64,000 nt of DNA, taken from an uncultured Oscillospiraceae bacterium (lineage in GTDB: Bacteria > Bacillota > Clostridia > Oscillospirales > Oscillospiraceae). The position numbers and the translations under genes are program-made. Where the stretch lies: positions 393,567 to 457,566 of the forward strand of contig CALWXF010000001.1 in NCBI GenBank assembly GCA_944385445.1, in the 5' to 3' direction. The notes beneath the pieces are model-generated. The model was not told the DNA's origin and did not search any database. It was given only the letters and a program-made list of their open reading frames with translations. This document shows positions 8,165-15,537 of the stretch, piece by piece; position 1 is the stretch's first letter, and each line of letters begins with the position of its first letter.

Positions 8165-10489
8165 ATGACGGGGAAAGAAGGAGCACTGGGCCGGGTTTGG
8201 TCGAAGGGGCGGCGGGAGATGCCGCTGAAGGCACGACTGGGAGAGTGCGCCATTGCGTTTTTGCTCACCGCCACCCTTACCGGGGCGGAATTTTTGGAGG
8301 GACATGCCTTCTTCGCACTGGCCCTGGTGGCGGTATGGGGGCCGGGCTGGGAGGGAATCTGCGCCCTGCTGGGGGCCTCCCTGGGCTACTTATCCTTCCT
8401 GGGATTCGTGGGCGGGCTTCGCTACATCGCCGCTTCCATGATGGTATACGCCGTGGCCCTGGCCGTGGGGGAGTTCCGCCTCTACCGGAAGAGCTGGTTT
8501 ATGCCTCTGATGGCCGCCCTGCTCAACGGGGCGGTGGGGTTTGTCTACCAGTCTCCTCTGGGGTGGGACAGGGCGACCATCGCCTCCTACCTGGCGGAGC
8601 TGGCCCTCACGGCGGCGGTGGTGTACTGCTACCGTCAGGCCATGACGGTGCGCACCCAGAGCCGCAGTGGCCCCTGGACCCCGGCCCAGACGGCAGGGGT
8701 GCTGGTGCTGGGTGGCACCGTAATGATGACCCTGGCCCGGGTGATGCTGGGCGGGGTGGTGTCCCTGGGTCGGGTGCTGTGCGTGCTGATCGTAATGACA
8801 GCCGCCTGGAAGGGGGGCGTGGGGGTTGGCGCTACCGCCGGTGTGGTGGCGGGGGTGGCCATGGACGCCGCCCAGGGCACCTTGCCCTACGGCACCCTCC
8901 TCTACGCCCTGCCTGGCCTGCTGGCCGGGGCCTGTTGGGAGCGGGGGCGGCTGGTGTGCGCTCTGGTGTACCTATTGACCGGGGGCGTGTCCCTGGTGTG
9001 GATGGAGCCGGGGGACAACCTCCAGGCGGTGGGGCTGGAGCTGGTGCTGGGGGCGGTGCTGTTCCTCCTCCAGCCGGAGGCGCTGGTCAACCGCCTGGGG
9101 GCGGTACTCCGCCGGGAAGAGGGGGAGGACATGGGGCAGCTGGGCCGGGAGCTGGCCGCCCAGCAGCTGCGCCGCACCGCCACCGCCTTCCGGGCGGTGA
9201 CCGGGGGCCTGCGGGAGGCCTTCACCCCGGTGATTCCCAACGACCAGGACACCAGCCGGGTGTTTGACCGGGCTGCCGAAGAGGTGTGCGTCCGCTGCCG
9301 CCAGCGGGAGCGGTGCTGGCAGCAGGAGTATCAGGCCACCCGCACCGCCCTGTCCGACGCCATGACCCCCATGCTGGAGCGGGGGGAGGGCATCCGGGAG
9401 GACTTCCCCCTCCATTTCGCCGGGCGGTGCACCCAATTTGACGCCTTTTTAGGGGCGGCCAACCGGGAGCTGCGCAGCCTGCTGGCCCGGCGGCGGTATG
9501 ACAGCCGGGTGCGGGAGAGCCGTGCGGCGGTGTGCGCTCAATATGGGCAGCTGGCCCAGGTGTTGGACCGGGCGGCCGGACGGCTGGACCAGCATCCCCC
9601 GGTGGACGCCCGCCGTCAGCGGCTCATGGTCCAGCGCATGAAGGCCCTGGGTATCCGGGGAAAGTGCTCGGTGACCCAGGACCCCAACGGCCATGTACAT
9701 ATCCAATTGGAGGGTCCGGAGGTGGAGCGGCTGGTGCAGGGGGGCGAGCTGGCAAAGCTGTCCACCCTGTTGGGGTGCCCTTTACGCCAGGATACCGCTG
9801 CCCCCAGGGGCCAGGTGGTGCTGGTACAGCAGGAGCCTCTGGTGGCGGTGGCGGGGCTGGCGGCGGCCGACCGCAAGGGCCAGTCGGTGAGCGGGGACTG
9901 CGGGGCCTGGTTTAAGGATGAGGCCGGGCGGCTGAACTTCCTGCTCTGTGACGGCATGGGCAGCGGCCCCGCCGCCCGGGAGGACAGCAACTGCGCCCTG
10001 GGCCTGCTGGAGAAGTTCCTCCGGGCAGGGCTGGAGGTGGAGGCCGCTCTGGCCACTGTAGGGGAGGCCTTGGCCCTGCGGGGGGAGGCCCAGGGGGGAT
10101 TTACCACTGTGGACCTCTTTCAGCTGGACCTGTTTTCCGGCCGCAGCGCCGTGTATAAGCTGGGGGCCGCCCCCACCTATTTCCGCAAGCCCGGCGGGGT
10201 GGAGCGGGTGGTGGGACGGTCCATGCCTGCCGGGGTGGCCCCCGGCATGAAGGCGGATTCGTTTCCCCAACAGCTGGGCGCAGGGGACTGGGTGGTGCTG
10301 GTCAGCGACGGGGTGGTGAGCCCCCGGGAGGACGGCTGGCTGCGCCGCCTGTTGGCAGACTATGAGGGCTCTTCTCCCCAGGAGCTGGCCGCCCGCATCC
10401 TCCAGGAGAGCGGACAGCGGGAGGGCGAGGAGGACGACCGCACCGTGATGGTCATTCGTTTGGATGTGCGCCCTCGGGAAGGGGCGTGA
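8165..10489 (+). CDS. spoIIE: Stage II sporulation protein E (PP2C-type phosphatase)
   Basis: A 774-residue membrane phosphatase. Residues 20-310 hold about ten hydrophobic helices, residues 310-540 the regulatory/oligomerisation part with a cysteine cluster (CVRCRQRERCW), and residues 555-770 a PP2C/SpoIIE domain with the metal-binding motifs GDCGAWFKDE, LLCDGMGSGPAA, VVLVSDGVVSPRED and EEDDRTVMVIRLD. By family knowledge it dephosphorylates the anti-anti-sigma factor SpoIIAA in the forespore, which releases SigF, and it also acts at the polar septum. The ATG at 8165 follows GCGAGGGA. Its 3' end overlaps the convergent MocR-type gene by 38 bases. Confidence 0.94.
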   Translation: MTGKEGALGRVWSKGRREMPLKARLGECAIAFLLTATLTGAEFLEGHAFFALALVAVWGPGWEGICALLGASLGYLSFLGFVGGLRYIAASMMVYAVALAVGEFRLYRKSWFMPLMAALLNGAVGFVYQSPLGWDRATIASYLAELALTAAVVYCYRQAMTVRTQSRSGPWTPAQTAGVLVLGGTVMMTLARVMLGGVVSLGRVLCVLIVMTAAWKGGVGVGATAGVVAGVAMDAAQGTLPYGTLLYALPGLLAGACWERGRLVCALVYLLTGGVSLVWMEPGDNLQAVGLELVLGAVLFLLQPEALVNRLGAVLRREEGEDMGQLGRELAAQQLRRTATAFRAVTGGLREAFTPVIPNDQDTSRVFDRAAEEVCVRCRQRERCWQQEYQATRTALSDAMTPMLERGEGIREDFPLHFAGRCTQFDAFLGAANRELRSLLARRRYDSRVRESRAAVCAQYGQLAQVLDRAAGRLDQHPPVDARRQRLMVQRMKALGIRGKCSVTQDPNGHVHIQLEGPEVERLVQGGELAKLSTLLGCPLRQDTAAPRGQVVLVQQEPLVAVAGLAAADRKGQSVSGDCGAWFKDEAGRLNFLLCDGMGSGPAAREDSNCALGLLEKFLRAGLEVEAALATVGEALALRGEAQGGFTTVDLFQLDLFSGRSAVYKLGAAPTYFRKPGGVERVVGRSMPAGVAPGMKADSFPQQLGAGDWVVLVSDGVVSPREDGWLRRLLADYEGSSPQELAARILQESGQREGEEDDRTVMVIRLDVRPREGA

Positions 10490-11867
10490 CCGGGTCCAAA
10501 GCCTGACCCAACAAGTTGGCGCACTCCTCCAGCTGTTCCAGAGGTAGCCCCGCATAGCCCACCACTACGGTGGAGGGGGGCGGGGGGACCTGGTGGCAGT
10601 AGCGGCTGAGGGGAGAGACCCGGATGCCGCTGCGGGCGGCCCGCGCTACCATCTCCCCCTCGGTGAGGTGAGGGGCGGTGAGGAGAAAGTGCAGCCCTGC
10701 CCCCTGACCGGACAGGGACAGGTGGGGGAATCGGGCCAGGGCCTGGGTGAGGATGGAGCATTTGCGGCGGTAGCGGTTGCCGGACCGGCGCAGATGTCGG
10801 CTGTACAGCCCCTGGACCAGGAACTGGCGCAGGGTCTCCTGCTCAAACCGGGAGACGGTACAGGCGCTCTGGGGGAACACCCGGCGATACCGGGCCAGCA
10901 GTTCCGGGGGCAGGATAAGGTAGGCCACCCGGATGGCGGGGGCGATGGATCGGGAGAAGGTGCCCAGGTAGATGACCCGGCCCCCGGCATCCAGCCCCTG
11001 GAGGGCGGGGATGGGCCGGGAGGCGTAGCGAAACTCGCTGTCGTAGTCGTCCTCCAGCACATACCGCCCCTCTCTCTGGGCGGCCCAGCGCAGCAGGCGG
11101 CTGCGCCGCTCCACCGGCATGGTCACCCCTAAGGGAAACTGGTGGGAGGGGGTGACGTAGGCCAGCACTGCCTCAGATTGCTCCAGCTCCCGGGGACACA
11201 TCCCCGAGGCATCCACCGGGATGGAGATGGGGCGGTGTCCGTGCCGCTCCACCGCCTGCCAGGCGGTGGGGTAGCCCGGGTCCTCCAGAGCCACGGCGCT
11301 GCCCTGGGGAAAGAGTTGGAGGAGGAGGGAGAGCAGGTAGTCCGTCCCCGCTCCCACCACGATCTGCTCCGGGGAGCAGCGCACCCCCCGGTATTGGGCC
11401 AGCAGTCCCGCCAAGGCCACCCGCAGCGGCTGGTCCCCCTGGGGGTGCCCCGGCTGGAGCAGCCCGGGGTTTTGGTACACCGAATCCTTGTTGATGCGGG
11501 CCCAGGAGGAGAAGGGGAACACCGAGGTGTCCACCGCCGAGGTGGAGCAGTCATACCGCCACTGGGAGGGGGGCGGCGTGGGAGCGGGCAGGTCGGGGAC
11601 GGCCTGCACCGGCACATCGTGGAGCTGGGCGGCCACATAGCCGCTGCGGGGCAGGCTCTTCACATACCCTTCCGCCAGAAGAAGAGAGTAGGCCCCTTCC
11701 ACCGTGCTCATGCTCACCCCCAGCAGGGCGCACAGCCGCCGCTTGGAGGGCAGCTTCTTTCCGGGTCCCGGGCGGCCCTGCTGAATCTCCCGGGCCAGGT
11801 GCTGGTAGAGCTGTAAATACAGGGGGTGGCCCGGCTCGAAGACGGGCAGGTGAATAGGGTATTCCAT
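10452..11867 (-). CDS. MocR/PdxR-type GntR regulator with aminotransferase-like domain
   Basis: A 471-residue regulator. Residues 10-80 form a GntR winged helix (KLPSKRRLCALLGVSMSTVEGAYSLLLAEGYV), and residues 110-465 a class I aminotransferase fold that binds pyridoxal phosphate (LEDDYDSEFRY and the lysine region GTFSRSIAPAIRV). Such proteins sense PLP or amino acids rather than act as enzymes. The ATG at 11865-11867 follows GGAGG. The gene is divergent from a vitamin-type ECF S component, which points to a PdxR-like role in vitamin B6 supply; this is inference from context. Confidence 0.88.
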   Translation of the reverse strand: MEYPIHLPVFEPGHPLYLQLYQHLAREIQQGRPGPGKKLPSKRRLCALLGVSMSTVEGAYSLLLAEGYVKSLPRSGYVAAQLHDVPVQAVPDLPAPTPPPSQWRYDCSTSAVDTSVFPFSSWARINKDSVYQNPGLLQPGHPQGDQPLRVALAGLLAQYRGVRCSPEQIVVGAGTDYLLSLLLQLFPQGSAVALEDPGYPTAWQAVERHGHRPISIPVDASGMCPRELEQSEAVLAYVTPSHQFPLGVTMPVERRSRLLRWAAQREGRYVLEDDYDSEFRYASRPIPALQGLDAGGRVIYLGTFSRSIAPAIRVAYLILPPELLARYRRVFPQSACTVSRFEQETLRQFLVQGLYSRHLRRSGNRYRRKCSILTQALARFPHLSLSGQGAGLHFLLTAPHLTEGEMVARAARSGIRVSPLSRYCHQVPPPPSTVVVGYAGLPLEQLEECANLLGQALDPVTPLPEGAHPNE

Positions 11868-11993
11868 AGGCGCCTCCAAACTGACCTGATAAAAAAGAGA
11901 AAAACTGGCCATTTTCATGATGTCAGATGGGAGTATAATACCACTCAACAACAGCCGCCGTCAACGTGTACGGCGGGAGAGGAGTGGAAAATC

Positions 11994-12581
11994 ATGCGAC
12001 AAGAACACAAAAAGCTGCTGCGGCTGGTGATTACCGCCCTGTTGGTGGCGCTGGTGTTTTGCGGAAGTAAGATTGAAGTTGTGTTGCCTCTGAGCGTGGG
12101 AGGCTATTCCCGGTTCCATCTGGGCAACATCATGTGCGCCCTCAGCGGTATCCTGCTGGGACCCTGGTGGGGCGGACTGGCAGCTGGTCTGGGCTCGGCG
12201 CTGTATGACTGCACCAATGTGCTCTACATCACCGAGGCCCCCATCACCTTTGTCACCAAGGGGCTGTACGGGCTGATTGCCGGAGCGGTGTTTGTGGCGG
12301 TGTTCCGCCGCAAGGCCACCTATCCCGCCATGGCGGTGTCCACCGTGTGTGCGGCGGTGAGCTATATCATCATCTATCTGGCCAAGACCTTCTTCTACAA
12401 CTCCATGCTGCTGGAGGGAATGAGCGCCTCTGCGGCATGGGTGGCCACGGTGCTCAAGGTGCCCTCCTCCCTGTTCAACGGCGGTGTAGCTATTGTGCTG
12501 GCTCCGCTGCTGGCCTTTGCGGTGCTGCGGGCGCTGCGCATGGCTCGCCTGGATGAGGCGCTGGATCCATCAAAACAGTAA
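11994..12581 (+). CDS. ECF transporter S component (candidate pyridoxine/vitamin uptake)
   Basis: A 195-residue membrane protein with about six helices and the S-component hallmarks: a polar loop GGYSRFHLGNIMCALSGILLGPWWGGLAAGLGSALYD split across helices 2-3, then a long TM region ending in a charged tail. S components bind a vitamin and dock to the shared EcfAAT energising module, which is not in this window. The ATG at 11994 follows GAGAGGAG; the longer frame from 11826 runs through the divergent promoter region. The divergent MocR-type regulator suggests vitamin B6 as substrate. A TATAAT lies at 11934-11939. Confidence 0.8.
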   Translation: MRQEHKKLLRLVITALLVALVFCGSKIEVVLPLSVGGYSRFHLGNIMCALSGILLGPWWGGLAAGLGSALYDCTNVLYITEAPITFVTKGLYGLIAGAVFVAVFRRKATYPAMAVSTVCAAVSYIIIYLAKTFFYNSMLLEGMSASAAWVATVLKVPSSLFNGGVAIVLAPLLAFAVLRALRMARLDEALDPSKQ

Positions 12582-12585
12582 ACGG

Positions 12586-12630
12586 CACAAAGCCGCCGGG
12601 GCGTGGGCCCCGGCGGCTTTGTGTGTTTTG
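12586..12630 (+). terminator. GC-rich hairpin terminator after the ECF S component
   Basis: A perfect 17-bp stem (12586-12602 with 12607-12623) with a GTGG loop, followed by GTTTTG. A diverged second copy of this hairpin stands at 12792-12825. Confidence 0.75.
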
Positions 12631-12665
12631 TTTGAAAGAGAAAAGAGAGAAAGGGAGGATGTTCA

Positions 12666-12890
12666 ATGAAAGCATATTCACTTCTTCCTGACACGCATAT
12701 CATAGCAAACTCCCGTGGGGGAGTGATGGATAAAATACGAATCTTTTGCGAAGAAATTGTGAACAGAATCAGGGGGTTTCCGATGACACGACAAAACCGC
12801 CGGGGCGTGGGGCCCGGCGGTTTTGCGTTTTGTTTGAGAGAGAAAAGAGAGAGGGAGGATTTTGAAAATGTCTGGTGTCTTTCTTCCTGA
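12666..12890 (+). CDS. Small ORF A of the tandem unit (unknown)
   Basis: A 74-residue frame starting at an ATG 5 bases behind GGGAGGAT. Its first 38 residues resemble ORF B: both have LPDT at residues 6-10, then II, G-V, K, E-I and N at matching places (MKAYSLLPDTHIIANS against MSGVFLPDTMIIPDQ). The frame then runs through the second GC hairpin, so its C-terminal half may be a readthrough artefact. No known domain, signal peptide or membrane helix is visible. Whether it is translated cannot be judged from one genome. Confidence 0.35.
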   Translation: MKAYSLLPDTHIIANSRGGVMDKIRIFCEEIVNRIRGFPMTRQNRRGVGPGGFAFCLREKREREDFENVWCLSS

Positions 12891-12993
12891 CACCATGATA
12901 ATACCAGACCAGGTTGGGGAAGTGTTGTCTAAATTGAAACGAAATTATGAAAAAATCATGAATAGCTGGAATTATCTCCGGCGGCCCTTATAG
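12868..12993 (+). CDS. Small ORF B of the tandem unit (unknown, 41 residues)
   Basis: A 41-residue frame with ATG at 12868 behind GGGAGGAT. It is paralogous to ORF A in its N-terminal two thirds and rich in charged residues near the end (KLKRNYEKIMNSW). Its last 22 bases overlap the 3' end of the convergent carboxypeptidase gene. I recognise no family. The shared leader and the conserved LPDTxII core argue that the pair are real small genes, but the evidence is modest. Confidence 0.4.
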   Translation: MSGVFLPDTMIIPDQVGEVLSKLKRNYEKIMNSWNYLRRPL

Positions 12994-14351
12994 CCGCCCC
13001 CTCGGCGGGGGCCGGAGTAGCCATACCGACGCCGACCACCCCGGCGCATGGGCCGGATGAAGATCAGATACACCACCAGAACCAGGATGAGCGCCACGGC
13101 CAGGATGACCAACAGCTTGACCCACCACAGGGCCCAGGTGTCCGAGATGACCTTCAAGGCGTACTGGAAGTCCGAGCGGGCCACGTCGTCGGTGGCCACC
13201 ATGTCCAGAGAGCCGTAGTTGATGCCGTTGTAGATCAGGGAGACGCTGCCCACCACCTGGCCCTTTTGGATGGGGGCCTCCAGACTTTCCGGCAGTTCCA
13301 TCTTCAGCTCTGCCTTGGCGGGGTCGTACTCCGGCACCGTGGCTTCAATGGAGCCCACGGGCTGGACCAATACATGTCCGGTGTCACCGGACAGGGTGAC
13401 GGGTATCTCCCGGATGACGTTCTCCGAGGTCTCGCTGAGCAGGGTGGTGCGGGTGAAGTTGTCAAAGGCCCACTCCAGCAACCGGGAGCTCTCGCTGAAG
13501 GAGTAGAAGTGCCAGTTTCCGGCGCTGTCCTGGGCGTACTCCGAGCCCAGCACCACACAGTAGAAAGTGCGGCCCTGTTCGTCGGTGGCGGCGGAGGCCA
13601 GACAGCGGCCCGCCTCCTCGGTGTACCCGGTCTTGATGCCGATGGCCTTGGAGTAGGTCACACCGGCCACATACCAGTTGCTAATGAGGGCGTTGGTGCT
13701 GTGGAGAATCCGGGGCTCCGAGACCTTGTTGGTGGGCTCCAGGGTGTAGGTGGGAGTGGATACGATTTCGCGGAAGATCTCATACTTCATGGCAGCGGCG
13801 GCCATAAGGTAGATGTCATAGGCGGTGGTGTAGTGGTTGGGGTCGTGGAGGCCGTGGGGGTTGGCAAAGTGGGTACCGGTCATGCCCAGTTCCTCAGCGG
13901 TCTCATTCATGCGCTCCACAAAGGCCTCTTCCGAGCCGCACAGGGCTTCGGCCAGGATGTTACAGGCCTCATTGCCCGAGGGCAACAGGTCGCAGTACAG
14001 CAGCTGCTCAATGGTGAGCACCTCACCCTCCACAATGCCGGCGGTGGAGCTGCCCTCGGGCAGGGTCACCGCCTCCTTGGAGGCTGTCACTTGGGTGTCC
14101 AGGGTGAGCTCTCCGGCGTCGATGGCCCGGAGGACCACCAGAGTGGTCATGATCTTGGTGACCGAGGCGGGATAGCGTTTTTCATAGGCGTTGTAGTCAT
14201 ACAGCACTTCATTGTGGTCCCCGTCCACCACAATGGCGGCGGTGCAATGGGGCTGCGGGTCGTCCAGAGCGAAGGCGGCTGGCAGACACAGGGAAAGGGT
14301 GAGGACAAGGGCTGTGGCCAGAGCCGCAGCACGGCGAATGTATTTTTTCAT
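12972..14351 (-). CDS. D-alanyl-D-alanine carboxypeptidase (DacA/PBP5 family)
   Basis: A 459-residue serine peptidase that trims the terminal D-alanine from peptidoglycan stem peptides outside the membrane. It has a signal peptide (KKYIRRAAALATALVLTLSLCLPAAFA), the active-site triad motifs SVTK (about residue 63), SGN (about 125) and KTG (about 225), a C-terminal PBP5-type beta domain (about 285-385), then a membrane helix and an arginine/glycine-rich tail (RGGRRRYGYSG region). PBP5 enzymes usually end in an amphipathic helix; a true TM anchor with a cytoplasmic RG-rich tail is as in DacF/DacB-like clostridial proteins. The ATG at 14351 follows GGAGAAT. A weak promoter (TTGGCC-18-TATAAC) lies at 14372-14401. 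Confidence 0.93.
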   Translation of the reverse strand: MKKYIRRAAALATALVLTLSLCLPAAFALDDPQPHCTAAIVVDGDHNEVLYDYNAYEKRYPASVTKIMTTLVVLRAIDAGELTLDTQVTASKEAVTLPEGSSTAGIVEGEVLTIEQLLYCDLLPSGNEACNILAEALCGSEEAFVERMNETAEELGMTGTHFANPHGLHDPNHYTTAYDIYLMAAAAMKYEIFREIVSTPTYTLEPTNKVSEPRILHSTNALISNWYVAGVTYSKAIGIKTGYTEEAGRCLASAATDEQGRTFYCVVLGSEYAQDSAGNWHFYSFSESSRLLEWAFDNFTRTTLLSETSENVIREIPVTLSGDTGHVLVQPVGSIEATVPEYDPAKAELKMELPESLEAPIQKGQVVGSVSLIYNGINYGSLDMVATDDVARSDFQYALKVISDTWALWWVKLLVILAVALILVLVVYLIFIRPMRRGGRRRYGYSGPRRGGGYKGRRR

Positions 14352-14482
14352 AGGATTCTCCAATCATCTATGTTATAATGTGGGGGCAGACGACGGGCCA
14401 AGCCCTGCTGCAATACAAATACTATAGCAGAAATCGGACGAAAACGCAACCAAAGCCACGGGAAAAAAGAGGGGGGTCCGGC

Positions 14483-14824
14483 ATGAAGTACATAGGCCGT
14501 TTCCTTTGCCTGGTGCTGTGCGGGATGCTCCTGACCACAGTGTCGGTCTGGCTGATGCGCCAGGGGCGTATCGAGACCCTGGAACTGCGCCCAGGCCCCC
14601 AGTCCGGGGTGGAATTTGCCGGCCTGGACCGGGGCAAAGTGAACATCAATCTGGCCACCCGGGAGCAGCTGGAGGAGTTGCCCGGCATCGGTCCGGCGCT
14701 GGCCACAGCCATTATGCGCCACCGGGAGATTCATGGCCCCTTTGAATACCCGGAGCACCTCATTGAGGTGCCGGGCATCAGTAAGAAGATGATGGAGACA
14801 CTGTTGGATTTGATTGCGGTGTAA
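14483..14824 (+). CDS. ComEA-like helix-hairpin-helix protein
   Basis: A 113-residue protein with an N-terminal membrane anchor (FLCLVLCGMLLTTVSVWLM, residues 6-25) and a ComEA-type double helix-hairpin-helix domain (VNINLATREQLEELPGIGPALATAIMRHRE, then LIEVPGISKKMMETLLDLI, residues 52-112). ComEA proteins bind incoming DNA at the outer face of the membrane during transformation; this short form lacks the usual spacer and SLBB region, so function in DNA uptake is not certain. It is divergent from the carboxypeptidase and stands 17 bases before the response regulator. TG-TTATAAT at 14371-14379 is a possible extended -10 promoter. Confidence 0.85.
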   Translation: MKYIGRFLCLVLCGMLLTTVSVWLMRQGRIETLELRPGPQSGVEFAGLDRGKVNINLATREQLEELPGIGPALATAIMRHREIHGPFEYPEHLIEVPGISKKMMETLLDLIAV

Positions 14825-14841
14825 TATGGGGAGGGAATGAC

Positions 14842-15537
14842 ATGCCCAATATACTGGTGGTGGACGACGAGCGTCTGCTGGTGAAAGGTATTAAATTTAA
14901 CTTGGAAAATGAAGGATATCAGGTGGAGACGGGCAGCGATGGAGAAGAGGCGGTGGAGCTGGCCCGGACCGGACGGTTTGACCTGATTATTTTGGACCTG
15001 ATGATGCCGAAAATTGACGGCTTGCAGGCGTGCATGAAGATTCGGGAGTTCTCCAACGTGCCCATCATCATGCTCACCGCCAAGGGTGAGGATGCGGACA
15101 AGATCATGGGCTTTGAGTGCGGCGCCGACGACTATATCACCAAGCCCTTTAACATTTTGGAGGTGAAAGCCCGTATCCGGGCCCTGCTGCGCCGGGCTGG
15201 CACCTCCACCCAGCAGAAAAAGCACGCCAATTGCCTGGTCCACGGGGCCATCACCCTGGATTTGGACCAGCGGGTGGCCCGCCGGGACGGGCATCCTGTG
15301 GAGCTCACCGCTAAAGAGTTTGACCTTATGGAGCTGCTCATGCGCAATCCCGGCCGGGTGTACAGCCGGGAAAATCTGCTGAATGTGGTGTGGGGCTACG
15401 AGTATGTGGGAGAATTTCGCACGGTGGACGTGCACATCCGCCGTCTGCGGGAGAAGCTGGAGCCCGACCCCGCAAATCCCACCCACATCCTCACCAAGTG
15501 GGGTGTGGGCTACTACCTGAGCAGTGAGTGCCCATGA
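14842..15537 (+). CDS. OmpR/PhoB-family response regulator
   Basis: A 231-residue regulator. The receiver domain (residues 3-115) has the acidic pair DD at 9-10, the phosphorylated aspartate in LIILDLMMPK (about residue 52) and the lysine in TKPF. The C-terminal winged helix (about 135-228) has the usual ELTAKEFDLMELLMRNPGRVYSRENLL recognition region. Its sequence is close to WalR/PhoP-type regulators. It overlaps the next gene, a histidine kinase, by an ATGA, so the two are a translationally coupled two-component pair with the GerMN lipoprotein gene as third member. Confidence 0.93.
   Translation: MPNILVVDDERLLVKGIKFNLENEGYQVETGSDGEEAVELARTGRFDLIILDLMMPKIDGLQACMKIREFSNVPIIMLTAKGEDADKIMGFECGADDYITKPFNILEVKARIRALLRRAGTSTQQKKHANCLVHGAITLDLDQRVARRDGHPVELTAKEFDLMELLMRNPGRVYSRENLLNVVWGYEYVGEFRTVDVHIRRLREKLEPDPANPTHILTKWGVGYYLSSECP

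Larger units (their letters stand above)
12586..12900 (+). repeat. Tandem repeat of a hairpin - GA-rich leader - SD - small ORF unit
   Basis: Two direct copies, about 12586-12690 and 12792-12900, share a GC-rich hairpin, the stretch GTTTTGTTTGA, a GAGAAAAGAGAGA purine run, GGGAGGAT as ribosome-binding site, an ATG and TTCTTCCTGACAC. Similarity then fades at the DNA level. The copies are about 206 bases apart. Confidence 0.75.
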
